Below, one piece after another: positions 24,070-32,693 of a stretch of 34,370 nt of DNA. The notes under the pieces are model-generated. The model worked only from the letters and a program-made list of their open reading frames with translations. It was not told where the DNA came from and ran no database searches. Every line of letters begins with the position of its first letter. Within the stretch, counting starts at the first letter, position 1. The translations under genes and the position numbers were made by a program. The DNA is from Oribacterium sp. UBA4274 (GTDB taxonomy: Bacteria; Bacillota; Clostridia; Lachnospirales; Lachnospiraceae): assembly GCA_002396005.1 (NCBI GenBank), contig DGVW01000112.1:1-34370 (forward strand), written 5' to 3'.

Positions 24070-24870
24070 ATGAAAGATAATGAACAGTTAAGATTGCCCA
24101 TTGAAGATGACGAGCTTGATTCTATAGAGAAAAAACTGGCAATGGAGATAGATCGGGAGTTTTGTGATGAGCTTTTGATGGAAGAAAATATTGTCGAAGC
24201 TTTGCTTTTTGCAAAAGGTAATTCAGTCAGTCTCGAAGAAATAAAAACAGCCCTTGACTGTGGTGAAAAGCCCGCCAGAAAAGCTGTGGAACGTCTTATG
24301 GAGAAGTATGAGAAACGCAAGGGCGGAATAATCATACAGATGGTTGCCAATCATTATCAGATGACAACGAATCCTGATTGCTTTGATGGACTTATCAGGG
24401 TTGCCAAGCATCCTAAAAAACCTGTGCTTTCTGACATAGTTATGGAAACATTGGCTATAATTGCCTATAAGCAGCCTGTCACCAAAGCTGAAATTGAGAG
24501 AGTCAGAGGCGTATCTTCAGATCATGCTGTCAATAAGCTTGTAGAGTATGGTCTTGCTTATGAAGTTGGCCGACTCAATGCACCGGGGCGTCCTGCATTG
24601 TTTGGAACGACAGAAGAATTTCTGCGGAGATTCGGAGTAAGTTCTCTTGATAATCTGCCAAATCTCAATCCGGAGATGGAAGATGAGATCAAGAAAGAAG
24701 TTAATGAAGAGGTTATAGATATTATGGGGGCTGCGGAATCGGACGTTGCTGCAGCAGACTCAGATGACGGTGAAGGTGATTCTGAAACTGAAACTTCACA
24801 TTTGATAGACTCCGCTGACGCTGAAACTGAGGCATCACATGATATAGACTCCGCTAAAGCTGAGACTTGA
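24070..24870 (+). CDS. scpB: Segregation and condensation protein B with repeat tail
   Basis: The second non-SMC subunit of condensin; as a dimer of winged-helix pairs it binds ScpA. Residues ~35-195 hold the core (NIVEALLFAKGNSVSLEEI, then ETLAIIAYKQPVTKAEIERVRGV and GRPALFGTTEEFLRRFG). The 266-residue length exceeds the usual ~190-200 because of a ~60-residue acidic C-terminal tail made partly of a 13-residue tandem repeat. The ATG at 24058 overlaps the scpA stop, but GGAGG sits between it and the in-frame ATG at 24070, which is therefore preferred. Co-transcribed with scpA. Confidence 0.95.
   Translation: MKDNEQLRLPIEDDELDSIEKKLAMEIDREFCDELLMEENIVEALLFAKGNSVSLEEIKTALDCGEKPARKAVERLMEKYEKRKGGIIIQMVANHYQMTTNPDCFDGLIRVAKHPKKPVLSDIVMETLAIIAYKQPVTKAEIERVRGVSSDHAVNKLVEYGLAYEVGRLNAPGRPALFGTTEEFLRRFGVSSLDNLPNLNPEMEDEIKKEVNEEVIDIMGAAESDVAAADSDDGEGDSETETSHLIDSADAETEASHDIDSAKAET
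24781..24870 (+). repeat. 39-bp tandem repeat inside scpB 3' end
   Basis: Two 39-base units (24781-24819 and 24820-24858) and a 12-base partial third that ends in the stop codon. The units keep the reading frame and encode ETETSHLIDSADA and ETEASHDIDSAKA. Differences between the units show that the duplication is not brand new. Confidence 0.85.
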
Positions 24871-24915
24871 TAGGCCATTGCTTTTTAACAAAAAATCAAA
24901 TAAATTAGGAGCATT

Positions 24916-25353
24916 ATGGAAAAAACAATTAAAATCAAATATCATTCAGACAAAATCGAGAAGCTTGAGTACATTGCCGGAAAGAGCGATTGGATCGATC
25001 TGAGAGTTGCAGAGGATGTTGTTCTCAAAAAGGGTGAATTCAAGCTTATCAGTATGGGTATCTCACTTCAGGTACCTGATGGTTACGAGATGCTTCTTGC
25101 ACCAAGAAGTTCAACCTTCAAGAACTTCGGCCTTATACAGACCAACTCACTCGGTGTTATCGATGAGACATATTGTGGTGATAATGACATTATACGCATG
25201 CCTGTGTATGCAACAAGGGATACAGAGCTCCATGTCAATGATCGTATCTGTCAGTTCCGTATCATCGAGCATCAGCCGCATATTGTGTTCGATGAGGTAG
25301 AAACATTGGGAAATGCTGACAGAGGCGGGTTCGGCTCAACCGGTAAAAATTGA
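24916..25353 (+). CDS. dut: dUTP diphosphatase (trimeric dUTPase family)
   Basis: Hydrolyses dUTP to dUMP and pyrophosphate, keeping uracil out of DNA and feeding thymidylate synthesis. The 145-residue protein carries the five family motifs: WIDLRVAEDV (I), APRSSTFKNFG (II), LGVIDETYCGDN with the catalytic Asp (III), DRICQFRI (IV) and the flexible GGFGSTG (V). Motif I is less canonical than AGxDL forms. The RBS TTAGGAGC lies upstream. It follows scpB by 46 bases with no terminator, so it is probably in the same operon. Confidence 0.93.
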   Translation: MEKTIKIKYHSDKIEKLEYIAGKSDWIDLRVAEDVVLKKGEFKLISMGISLQVPDGYEMLLAPRSSTFKNFGLIQTNSLGVIDETYCGDNDIIRMPVYATRDTELHVNDRICQFRIIEHQPHIVFDEVETLGNADRGGFGSTGKN

Positions 25354-25374
25354 TAAAGGCGGGTGTTATACATA

Positions 25375-26013
25375 ATGTCTAATTACAGATTATGTAAAAA
25401 ATTGGCAGTGGCAGCTTTGGCTGGCTGTATGCTTCTTACAGGCTGTTCTTCCAAAAAGGTTGAAGAGATGAGATTAAAGGGCATAGAGGAGCTTGAGAAG
25501 GCAAAGTACCGTGATGCCATAGAGACTCTGAATGAGGCATTGGAACTAAGCGACGGCAAGGTGACGGAAGTTCAGTTCGATATACTTATGTACCGGGCTG
25601 AAGCAGAGTATATGAGCGGAGATGTGGACGCGGCTCAGAAGACGATAGATACATTGCGTAAAGTGAATGGGGATAAGGATACTTATCTCAAGTTCCAGAC
25701 TCAGCTTGATGCCAAAAAGCTGGTTGCTGATGCTACCAAAGCATTGAATGCCGATGATACGGAGACGGCAGGAGAAAAGATCGAGGCTGCCAAGGCTGCA
25801 GGAATTGCCAATGACAGAGATCTTTTGTTTAATGAGTTTGTTTATTATGAAAAGACGGCGCAGTGGCAGAAAGCCTTTGATATTGTGGAAGCATATCTGA
25901 AGCAGTATCCGGGTGATAAGGATGCCGAAAGAGAGCATGAGTTCCTCAAAAAAAGAGTAGAGGCTCTTAATAACAATCCGGCGCTTGCTTCCATGATAAA
26001 TGCTGAGCAGTAA
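25375..26013 (+). CDS. TPR-containing lipoprotein
   Basis: A 212-residue protein with a lipoprotein signal (hydrophobic LAVAALAGCMLL, then the lipobox LTGC with Cys24), expected on the outer face of the membrane. The mature part is helical, with tetratricopeptide-like pairs (KGIEELEKAKYRDAIETLNEAL and AEAEYMSGDVDAAQKTID, later YEKTAQWQKAFDIVEAYLKQYP). No catalytic motif is seen, so it probably acts as a scaffold. The start is uncertain: ATG 25375 with a weak GGTG upstream, or GTG 25363 four codons earlier with AAGG very close. Both keep the signal sequence intact. It follows dut by about 20 bases and is closed by a terminator. Confidence 0.85.
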   Translation: MSNYRLCKKLAVAALAGCMLLTGCSSKKVEEMRLKGIEELEKAKYRDAIETLNEALELSDGKVTEVQFDILMYRAEAEYMSGDVDAAQKTIDTLRKVNGDKDTYLKFQTQLDAKKLVADATKALNADDTETAGEKIEAAKAAGIANDRDLLFNEFVYYEKTAQWQKAFDIVEAYLKQYPGDKDAEREHEFLKKRVEALNNNPALASMINAEQ

Positions 26014-26066
26014 ATAAAATTCATTTTTGCACAATTAAGTTATAGCAGACCATAAAGATTTCTATT

Positions 26067-26095
26067 GCCCGATGCTTGCATGCATCGGGCTTTTT
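26067..26095 (+). terminator. Intrinsic terminator after TPR lipoprotein
   Basis: A 9-bp stem GCCCGATGC / GCATCGGGC with a 6-base loop and TTTTT. It ends the metallophosphoesterase-scpAB-dut-lipoprotein transcript. Confidence 0.92.
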
Positions 26096-26137
26096 GATTA
26101 TACTCGGAGCAAATATAAAAATGGTGGGAGGCCACAG

Positions 26138-27499
26138 ATGAAAGCTTACACGAAGATGACAAAAGATGAGCTGCGGAAGGAGCTTGTGGAACTGAAGAAA
26201 GAGTATGCAAGATACCAGGCAATGGAGATGAACCTGGATATGAGCCGTGGTAAACCTTGTAAGGAACAGCTCGACCTCAGTATGGGGCTTATGGATGCTC
26301 TTACCAGCGGAGCTGATATGTATTGTGAGGATGGAACCGACTGTAGAAACTATGGTGTACTCGGAGGTATAGATGAGGCTAAGGTTCTTCTTTCGGATAT
26401 GATGGAGAACAATCCTGATAATATCATTATCTATGGTAACTCTTCACTGAATGTTATGTACGATTCCATTTCGAGATCCATGACACATGGTGTTATGGGC
26501 AACACTCCGTGGAGTAAGCTTGATAAAGTTAAGTGGTTGTGCCCTGTTCCGGGTTATGACAGACATTTTGGTATCACAGAGTACTTTGGCATCGAGATGA
26601 TCAATGTTCCTATGACTCCGACCGGACCGGATATGGATATTGTAGAGAAGCTTGTAAGAGAAGATGAAGCCATCAAGGGTATCTGGTGCGTTCCTAAGTA
26701 TTCCAATCCGCAGGGATATAGCTATAACGATGAAACAGTACGTCGTTTTGCAAGACTTCAGCCGGCAGCCAAGGATTTCCGTATATATTGGGACAATGCT
26801 TACGGCATCCACCATCTTTATGATAAGAATCAGGACTACCTAATTGAGATTCTTGCTGAGTGTAAGAGAGCAGGAAATCCTGACATGGTATACAAGTTTG
26901 CTTCTACATCCAAGATTACTTTCCCGGGTTCCGGTATAGCCGCTCTTGCAACATCATCAAACAATCTTGATGACATACGTAATCAGATGAAGCATCAGAC
27001 AATAGGATATGATAAGGTAAATCAGCTTCGTCATGTTCGTTTCTTCGGAGATATCCATGGTATGGTTGAGCATATGCGTAAACATGCCGATATTATCAGA
27101 CCTAAGTTTGAGATGGTTGAGGATGTTTTTTCCAAGAATCTTGATGGTCTCGGAATCGGAGAGTGGACTAAGCCAAACGGCGGATACTTTATCAGCTTTG
27201 AAACTATGGAAGGTTGTGCAAAGTCTGTTGTTGATCATTGTAAAAAGGCCGGTGTTAAGCTTACTGATGCAGGAGCTACATTCCCTTATCATAAGGACCC
27301 TAAGGACACCAATATCCGTATCGCACCTACATACCCGCCTCTTGATGATTTAAAGACAGCAGCAAACCTTTTCACACTTTGCGTAAAGCTTGTTTCTGCA
27401 GAACATCTTCTTGCGGTTAAGACCGGTGAGGACGAGAAGAGAATAGACGCTGAAAAGCCTGAAGAGGTTATTGATACAGCTGAAAAGAAAAAAGCCTGA
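26138..27499 (+). CDS. Class I aminotransferase, aspartate aminotransferase type Ic
   Basis: A 453-residue fold-type I PLP enzyme of the group seen as AspC-like in Clostridia. It probably moves the amino group between aspartate and 2-oxoglutarate, though the exact substrate is inferred. NMDLSRGKP-like MNLDMSRGKP opens the N-terminal region; YGNSSLNVMYD is the PLP phosphate region; CVPKYSNPQG and YWDNAYGIHHL contain the conserved Asn and Asp-x-x-Tyr; STSKITFPGSG carries the Schiff-base lysine at 259. An Arg near NIRIAPTYPP binds the carboxylate. A longer frame starting at 26072 begins inside the preceding terminator and is rejected; ATG 26138 lies 6 bases after GGGAGG. The final ~25 residues are charged. 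Confidence 0.92.
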   Translation: MKAYTKMTKDELRKELVELKKEYARYQAMEMNLDMSRGKPCKEQLDLSMGLMDALTSGADMYCEDGTDCRNYGVLGGIDEAKVLLSDMMENNPDNIIIYGNSSLNVMYDSISRSMTHGVMGNTPWSKLDKVKWLCPVPGYDRHFGITEYFGIEMINVPMTPTGPDMDIVEKLVREDEAIKGIWCVPKYSNPQGYSYNDETVRRFARLQPAAKDFRIYWDNAYGIHHLYDKNQDYLIEILAECKRAGNPDMVYKFASTSKITFPGSGIAALATSSNNLDDIRNQMKHQTIGYDKVNQLRHVRFFGDIHGMVEHMRKHADIIRPKFEMVEDVFSKNLDGLGIGEWTKPNGGYFISFETMEGCAKSVVDHCKKAGVKLTDAGATFPYHKDPKDTNIRIAPTYPPLDDLKTAANLFTLCVKLVSAEHLLAVKTGEDEKRIDAEKPEEVIDTAEKKKA

Positions 27500-27536
27500 A
27501 GCTTATGAAAATAAAGTGACGGATTTTGACAAATCA

Positions 27537-27578
27537 AAAAAGCAGACATTGAGCTGATCTCTCAGTGTCTGCTTTTTT
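27537..27578. terminator. Bidirectional terminator
   Basis: A 13-bp stem with one G-U pair (AGCAGACATTGAG at 27541-27553 with CTCAGTGTCTGCT at 27561-27573), flanked by A6 on the left and T6 on the right. It can stop both the aminotransferase and the opposing DUF4364 transcript. Confidence 0.9.
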
Positions 27579-27629
27579 ATAAGCTTTTCTAAATGTGATT
27601 GTTATGCTTAAGTATAAAAATATGATGTG

Positions 27630-27796
27630 AGTGTTAAAAGTCGATATCGGACCGCTTCGCGCTATGCGCTCCCGCGTTCCTCCCACATTCCGCACTCTCA
27701 GGCCGATAAATCGTCCTTTCGTGCTCCATGTGGGGCGTGTCATGAAGTCTATCCTCCACTTTTGTGCAAGCACAAGTGGAGGAAGACTTATGACAC
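27630..27796. repeat. GC-rich self-complementary non-coding island
   Basis: This stretch is clearly richer in GC than its flanks and packed with nested complementarity. CCCACAT (27682-27688) pairs with ATGTGGG (27728-27734), and GCAC (27692-27695) with GTGC (27721-27724). A 60-base hairpin (27737-27796) has arms matching over about 27 bp with three small bulges: GTGTCAT...AAGTCT...TCCTCCACTT...GTGC and its complement. No T-run follows on either strand. It would lie in the 3' UTR of DUF4364. It may be a small mobile repeat or a structured RNA. Confidence 0.55.
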
Positions 27797-27854
27797 TTAT
27801 ATCAGAATATAAATTGATTAACGGAAAATGTCTGAACCATCTGCAGCGGAAGGA

Positions 27855-28373
27855 TCAACTAAGTAATTGCTTGATGATACAGGCATATATTTCCTGGTTT
27901 TTTTCTCCCCATTTGGCACATATACGTTCTGCGGATTCCTTGTCCGGAACATTGACATCAATGGCATATAAAATATTGTTCTCTTCCCTGACTTCTGCAT
28001 GGACAATGAAGTCACCGCTCTCTGTTTCAAAGTAGTCAGTATAATTGGACGACTCCTGTCTTAATTTCATTTTGTTTTCTTTTAAGAAACGGTTCATATC
28101 CTCAACAGCACCGGAAGAGATGTCATTTCCAAACAGATCTATGGTATTGGAACCCTCCTGAGTGATCTCGTAACGCGTAGACTTTTTACTCTGGTGAGTC
28201 TTTATGAGTCCGGCGTCATCAAGCTCTGAGATCGCCTGCTGCAGTGTGAAATAGGTAGTATACTCATAATCCAGAAAAAAGCCGCTGAGCTGATTGTTTG
28301 TTAATGGATAATTTACAGTTTTTAACAGGTATAGAATCATTAATTTGTATAAAGTGATAGGTTCTGTTATCAT
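27855..28373 (-). CDS. DUF4364 family protein (winged-helix-like)
   Basis: A 172-residue cytoplasmic protein. The N-terminal ~75 residues look like a winged-helix DNA-binding domain of the PadR/MarR sort (LMILYLLKTVNYPLTNNQLSGFF, then AISELDDAGLIKTHQSKKSTRYEITQEG, a typical wing). The C-terminal half (from ~residue 95) is a mixed alpha/beta domain of unknown role. I recognise this as the family called DUF4364 in Clostridia. The RBS AAGGAAG on the minus strand lies about 7 bases before the ATG. No co-transcribed gene is seen. The target is unknown. Confidence 0.83.
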   Translation of the reverse strand: MITEPITLYKLMILYLLKTVNYPLTNNQLSGFFLDYEYTTYFTLQQAISELDDAGLIKTHQSKKSTRYEITQEGSNTIDLFGNDISSGAVEDMNRFLKENKMKLRQESSNYTDYFETESGDFIVHAEVREENNILYAIDVNVPDKESAERICAKWGEKNQEIYACIIKQLLS

Positions 28374-28675
28374 ACAAAGCTTCCTTCTTTGAATAAATAT
28401 GTCTTATTGATAAGGGAAAACGCAATGTTATGCGCTTTTAGCAAATAAAATACTGATTTAATTTAAAATATAGTTATAATTTAAATATAATAATAGTATT
28501 ACATATAATGCGTTTAACTATAATAACAAGAAAAACAGCTTATTTCAATTAGCTTAGTGATTAGTGCACTTAAATGATATGATACAGGTTCAATATCTCT
28601 AGAATTGGTCTTTTATAAGGGTCTTTTCTGTGTTAAAATATGATTTCATGGAGATTTTCTCGGAGAAATTTTAGA
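28374..28675. other. AT-rich divergent intergenic region
   Basis: About 300 bases between the divergent DUF4364 and DUF5717 genes. It is very AT-rich, with many TATAAT-like strings around 28465-28530, so promoter positions cannot be fixed. CGCA-ATGTTA-TGCG (28421-28434) is a small inverted repeat on the DUF4364 side. GGTCTTTTATAAGGGTCTTTT near 28608-28627 holds a short direct repeat of GGTCTTTT on the DUF5717 side. No RNA gene or ORF is supported. Confidence 0.5.
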
Positions 28676-31363
28676 ATGAAAGAACGTATAAATAAATTAG
28701 CCAGAGGCATTGTAGAACTTGATAAACCGGAACTCAGACTTAGTGATAAGTCATTTAAGGGTACGGTTAATGTTGGAGAGCTTGCTAAATTTGAATTGAT
28801 TCTCTTTTCTGAAAATGGAATATTGTTAAAAGGACTTATATATTCAGACAATCCCAATGTAACTGTTCAAAAGGATGCATTTGGGGGAATCCGTTCCAGA
28901 ATCAAGTGCGAGGTTGATACACGCATGATGAAGGATGGAGATAAGGTAGAAGGTCAGCTTTATATTGTATCGAACGGAGGCGAAATTAAGCTTCCGTATT
29001 CTTTTGATGTCCGTTCCTCTTATACATCAGGAGAGATCATATCCGGACTTAACACAGAAGAAGATTTTATCAGGCTCTGCCGGGAAAATCGTGAACTGGC
29101 GGTACGGGTTTTTGATTATAACGATTTTGCTGATGCTGAGTTCATGCACGATGCAAAACTCTATACCATATATCAGGGACTGAAGCGCGGACATGATAGA
29201 GAGATCGCTCTTCAGGAGTTTGTTACAGCTTTAGGAGCATCACTTGAGGATCCCAAACAGCCTCCTATGGATATAAGAGGCAACAACATTGAAAACAAGA
29301 AAAAGGTACTGGAGAGTAATATACAAGATGTTTTCGCTTTGAAAGTGGAGGATAAGCCGCTTATAGAAAAAGCAGCAGGGATATGCATCAGAGAGGGTGC
29401 AACCGACAGAATGGCTTTTGACATTTACCAAAGAGCTATTGAGATGGGTTCAACCATTACGCGCTTGTATGAGTACTATATATATGCCATGCCTAAGGGA
29501 TGGAAGGGAGAGCTTCCGAGAGAAGTTTATCTGTACTTTGCTTATGAGCGTACTATAGAAGAAAATATGAAGCTTCCTCTGTATTACAATATTCTCATGA
29601 ATTTTGGTGTGACAGATGACGTCTACCAGAGATTTGAGCATAGAATTCAGAGCTTTGCCATCGATAAGCTGCTCAGGTCTGAGTTTAACCAGAGACTGAG
29701 TGTGGTTTATGACAGGATGATTCTTTCTGATATGATTGATGAGAGGATAGCTTCTGTTTTACCTGCGATTCTCAGATCCTATAGGATCTCTACCGATGAT
29801 AAGCGCATGAGCTATATCGTTGTAAAGTATCGTGAGCTTGACAGAGAAGAGATATATGCGCTTAAGGATGGAGTGGCATATGTTCCTATTTTCTTCGAGA
29901 ACAGTGAGTTGCTTTTCCAGGATGGATTCGGAAACAGATATACAGACGTTTCTTATGATAAGGTACGTATCATGTATAAAGAGAATCTTGAAAAGAGATG
30001 CTTTGAGATTCTTCCTGAGCATGCCATGCTCAAGCTGTCAAAAGCCAGGTCTATAGCGAAGCGGGGTATTGAGTCTGTCGCACAGCTTAGACTCATAGAG
30101 CAGGTGATAGAGGATATGGATATATCGAAACCATACCGCACATATCTCGAGCAGGTAGTGCTTGACTATCATGATAAGTTTACCAAGGATTCTGATAAGG
30201 ACATAAGTGAACTTGATATCGTTTTTTTGAAAAATATAGACATAAAGTATTTAAGCCATGAAGGTCAGGATATATTGTTGAGAACCTTCATAAAGCTTAA
30301 TCTGTTTGATGAGGCATTTAAACTTATCAAGGAAACCGGTGAGCCTGATATCAAGAGACAGTATCTTGAAAAACTTGTAAGTTATCTTATTTCGGATGAT
30401 AAGATGATGCGCATGAAGGAAGTTATGATTTTGGCTCTTCAGGTCTTCCAGATGGGTACAAATGACAAAAATATACTTAATTTTCTGTTGAAGGAGTACA
30501 ATGGTCTGTCACAGGACATGCTTCAGATTTTAAGAAGGGGCTTGAAGACAGGTTCAGATGTCAGTGAGATGACCGAGAGACTTCTCGCTCAGATGATATT
30601 CAGCTGTACGGAAGATGGGCTTGATGAAGTATATCATGCATACAGACAGATGCCTGAAACACAAAATATACTTATAAGAGCATATATTACAAAACGTGCA
30701 ATAGATTATTTTATATATGGACAGAAGATATCAGAAGATGTATTTAAGGATATATTCGGTATCATAAGTGATGAGAGATACAAGGATAAGGTTCCTATGA
30801 TATATCTCCTTGCCATGTCCAAGCATATGTCTGAAGTTAAAAAGCTTACAGGTGATGAAAAGCTTGTACTTCAGGATGTTATAGATATCCTTATCCGGAA
30901 CAAGATGGTATTCCAGTATACACGCACCTTGAGTGATGTGGTACGTATACCTGATTCTGTTATGGATAAGTATTATATTGAATATCATGGTGACAAAACC
31001 ATAAGACCATCGCTTTACATGAGGATACTTCCTGATGAGCGTGATTTTGAAGAGGAAGAGATCAGTCGCGTTTATCAGAATATCTATGTTCGTCCTGTCA
31101 CACTGTTCTCGAGAGAGAGGGCAGAGTATCAGATATATGATGAAACCAAGGGAGATGATATTGTTCAGAGCGGAACCATCAAGGCCGATAACAACATTCG
31201 TCTCAAGGGTGATACATTTGACATTCTTAATGAGATGTCAGAGCTTCTCGGTCAGGAAGGTGACCGAGAGTTACGCGAACTTATGCTGCGCTATGTGAAA
31301 AATGAGTCAGTTATCGAGGAACTTTTTACAAAAGAGTTGACCGATAAAGATAAGGAGCAATGA
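28676..31363 (+). CDS. DUF5717 family large protein
   Basis: An 895-residue, probably cytoplasmic protein with no signal or transmembrane segment. Residues ~1-125 form a beta-sandwich-like domain (FKGTVNVGELAKFELILFSE, SDNPNVTV, GDKVEGQLYIVSNGGEIKLP). Residues ~130-780 are mainly helical repeats resembling a solenoid (AAGICIREGATDRMAFDIYQ, VYQRFEHRIQSFAIDKLLRS). A conserved beta/helix C-terminal part (ISRVYQNIYVRPVTLFSRER) closes the protein. I recognise the family as DUF5717, restricted as far as I know to Clostridia; no function is known to me. The start 28676 with GGAG 10 bases upstream is preferred to 28640, which has no ribosome-binding site. DUF5716 begins 4 bases after the stop. Confidence 0.85.
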   Translation: MKERINKLARGIVELDKPELRLSDKSFKGTVNVGELAKFELILFSENGILLKGLIYSDNPNVTVQKDAFGGIRSRIKCEVDTRMMKDGDKVEGQLYIVSNGGEIKLPYSFDVRSSYTSGEIISGLNTEEDFIRLCRENRELAVRVFDYNDFADAEFMHDAKLYTIYQGLKRGHDREIALQEFVTALGASLEDPKQPPMDIRGNNIENKKKVLESNIQDVFALKVEDKPLIEKAAGICIREGATDRMAFDIYQRAIEMGSTITRLYEYYIYAMPKGWKGELPREVYLYFAYERTIEENMKLPLYYNILMNFGVTDDVYQRFEHRIQSFAIDKLLRSEFNQRLSVVYDRMILSDMIDERIASVLPAILRSYRISTDDKRMSYIVVKYRELDREEIYALKDGVAYVPIFFENSELLFQDGFGNRYTDVSYDKVRIMYKENLEKRCFEILPEHAMLKLSKARSIAKRGIESVAQLRLIEQVIEDMDISKPYRTYLEQVVLDYHDKFTKDSDKDISELDIVFLKNIDIKYLSHEGQDILLRTFIKLNLFDEAFKLIKETGEPDIKRQYLEKLVSYLISDDKMMRMKEVMILALQVFQMGTNDKNILNFLLKEYNGLSQDMLQILRRGLKTGSDVSEMTERLLAQMIFSCTEDGLDEVYHAYRQMPETQNILIRAYITKRAIDYFIYGQKISEDVFKDIFGIISDERYKDKVPMIYLLAMSKHMSEVKKLTGDEKLVLQDVIDILIRNKMVFQYTRTLSDVVRIPDSVMDKYYIEYHGDKTIRPSLYMRILPDERDFEEEEISRVYQNIYVRPVTLFSRERAEYQIYDETKGDDIVQSGTIKADNNIRLKGDTFDILNEMSELLGQEGDRELRELMLRYVKNESVIEELFTKELTDKDKEQ

Positions 31364-31367
31364 TCAA

Positions 31368-32585
31368 GTGAATCGCTATATAGGAATTTCACTAAATGAT
31401 GATTATACGTGCATCTGTATAAATGATAAAACAGTTTCCAGATTTCAGCCGACTGTTATCGCCAAGGATAAAAATGAAGATATATGGACTATAGGTGAGA
31501 GTGCCTACAAGGCGACTCTCTCAGGTTCGGGCGTAATAGTGGATAAGCTTCTGAGCCTTCTTGAGAAAAACGGTACAGCCACAATTTCAAGAGTCAAGTA
31601 TCAGGCAGTGGATATAGTTGCACATTATTTCCATGAACTGCTTGGTAAGGACAGCAATAAGTCTGATGAAGATATTGTAGCTGTTTCCATAAGAAAGCCG
31701 AAGCGTGAGCTGGTATATAAGCTTAAAGAGGCTCTTATCAGAGCAGGAGTATTGGAAAAAAACATCTTCATACTGAGTCATACAGAGAGCTTTGCACATT
31801 TCGTTCTTGATCAGGATGTAAGTCTGTACAATCGTACTGTAGGGATGTTTGAGCTTAACAATCAATGCCTGTATTATTATGAAATGCATGTTTCCAGAGG
31901 AACCAGACGTTATGCCATGGTTGCATCGGAAGCGGAAGAAGAGGCATTTAGCCTGGATATCCTGAAGACTACCTCAGGTGGAAAGATAGCTGACAAGATA
32001 CTCAGTACTGTAGCCGAAAGAGTTATGGAGAAGAATTCCTACTCATCCATCTTCCTTTCCGGCAGAGGATTTCAGGATACCAATTTTGCCACTAATTTCA
32101 TGAATTATATCTGTAAGAGACGTAGAGTTCTGATAGAGCCCGGTATGTTTGCAATCGGTGCAGAGATATATGTTAAGAACATGTTTGAAGGCAAGAATGA
32201 AGAATATATCATACTCTGCGATACTCGCTGTAAATCTGATGTTCTCGTCAAGGTTATTGTGAACGAAAAGATAGAGAGCCTGCCTATAGTAAGAGCCGGG
32301 GAGAGCTGGATCGATACAAGTACAAGCTATGAGATGATCCTTGACAATCAGGATTATATTGATTTTCAGGTTACTCCGGTGACAAAGCCGCAGAGACCTA
32401 TAAGACTTCGTATGATGCTGGATACTTTTCCGGAGAGAGATAACCGTACGACTCGTATACGTATGACTACAGAATTTTCTGAAGCTGATATACTGAGGGT
32501 TACGGTAAAGGATCTTGGATTTGGTGATATATATCCGGCCTCGGACAAAGAGATAGTTGAAGAAATTGATTTGTCTAATAAATAA
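31368..32585 (+). CDS. DUF5716 family, degenerate Hsp70/actin-like protein
   Basis: A 405-residue cytoplasmic protein of the family I know as DUF5716. Its order of segments mirrors an Hsp70/actin-like fold. YIGISLNDDYTCICIN sits where phosphate loop 1 would be. FILSHTESFAHFVLD corresponds to the EPxAAA region, IFLSGRGFQD to the adenosine-motif strand, and EPGMFAIGAEIYVK to the final Gly-Ala motif. The C-terminal ~120 residues (LRVTVKDLGFGDIYP) resemble the beta substrate domain of DnaK. The second phosphate loop (DLGGGT) is replaced by FELNNQCLYYY, so ATP hydrolysis may be lost. The start is GTG with AAGGAG 10 bases before; the overlapping ATG at 31360 stops after three codons. Translationally linked to DUF5717. 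Confidence 0.8.
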   Translation: MNRYIGISLNDDYTCICINDKTVSRFQPTVIAKDKNEDIWTIGESAYKATLSGSGVIVDKLLSLLEKNGTATISRVKYQAVDIVAHYFHELLGKDSNKSDEDIVAVSIRKPKRELVYKLKEALIRAGVLEKNIFILSHTESFAHFVLDQDVSLYNRTVGMFELNNQCLYYYEMHVSRGTRRYAMVASEAEEEAFSLDILKTTSGGKIADKILSTVAERVMEKNSYSSIFLSGRGFQDTNFATNFMNYICKRRRVLIEPGMFAIGAEIYVKNMFEGKNEEYIILCDTRCKSDVLVKVIVNEKIESLPIVRAGESWIDTSTSYEMILDNQDYIDFQVTPVTKPQRPIRLRMMLDTFPERDNRTTRIRMTTEFSEADILRVTVKDLGFGDIYPASDKEIVEEIDLSNK

Positions 32586-32693
32586 TGTGACACAGGTTAC
32601 CGGTTTATGTGACATAAGATTTATATGTGTTATGCATAATCAGTGAATGTTCTGTGTATAGACATTCACATCATCAGATAATAAGGGAATTTC

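Noticed and set aside
26072..26137. Longer N-terminus for the aminotransferase from 26072
   Set aside because: The extension begins inside the terminator hairpin of the upstream lipoprotein gene. GGGAGG supports the start at 26138.
27627..28035. Plus-strand open frames across the GC-rich island
   Set aside because: They read through hairpin arms, have no RBS, and run antisense to DUF4364. The region is better explained as non-coding structure.
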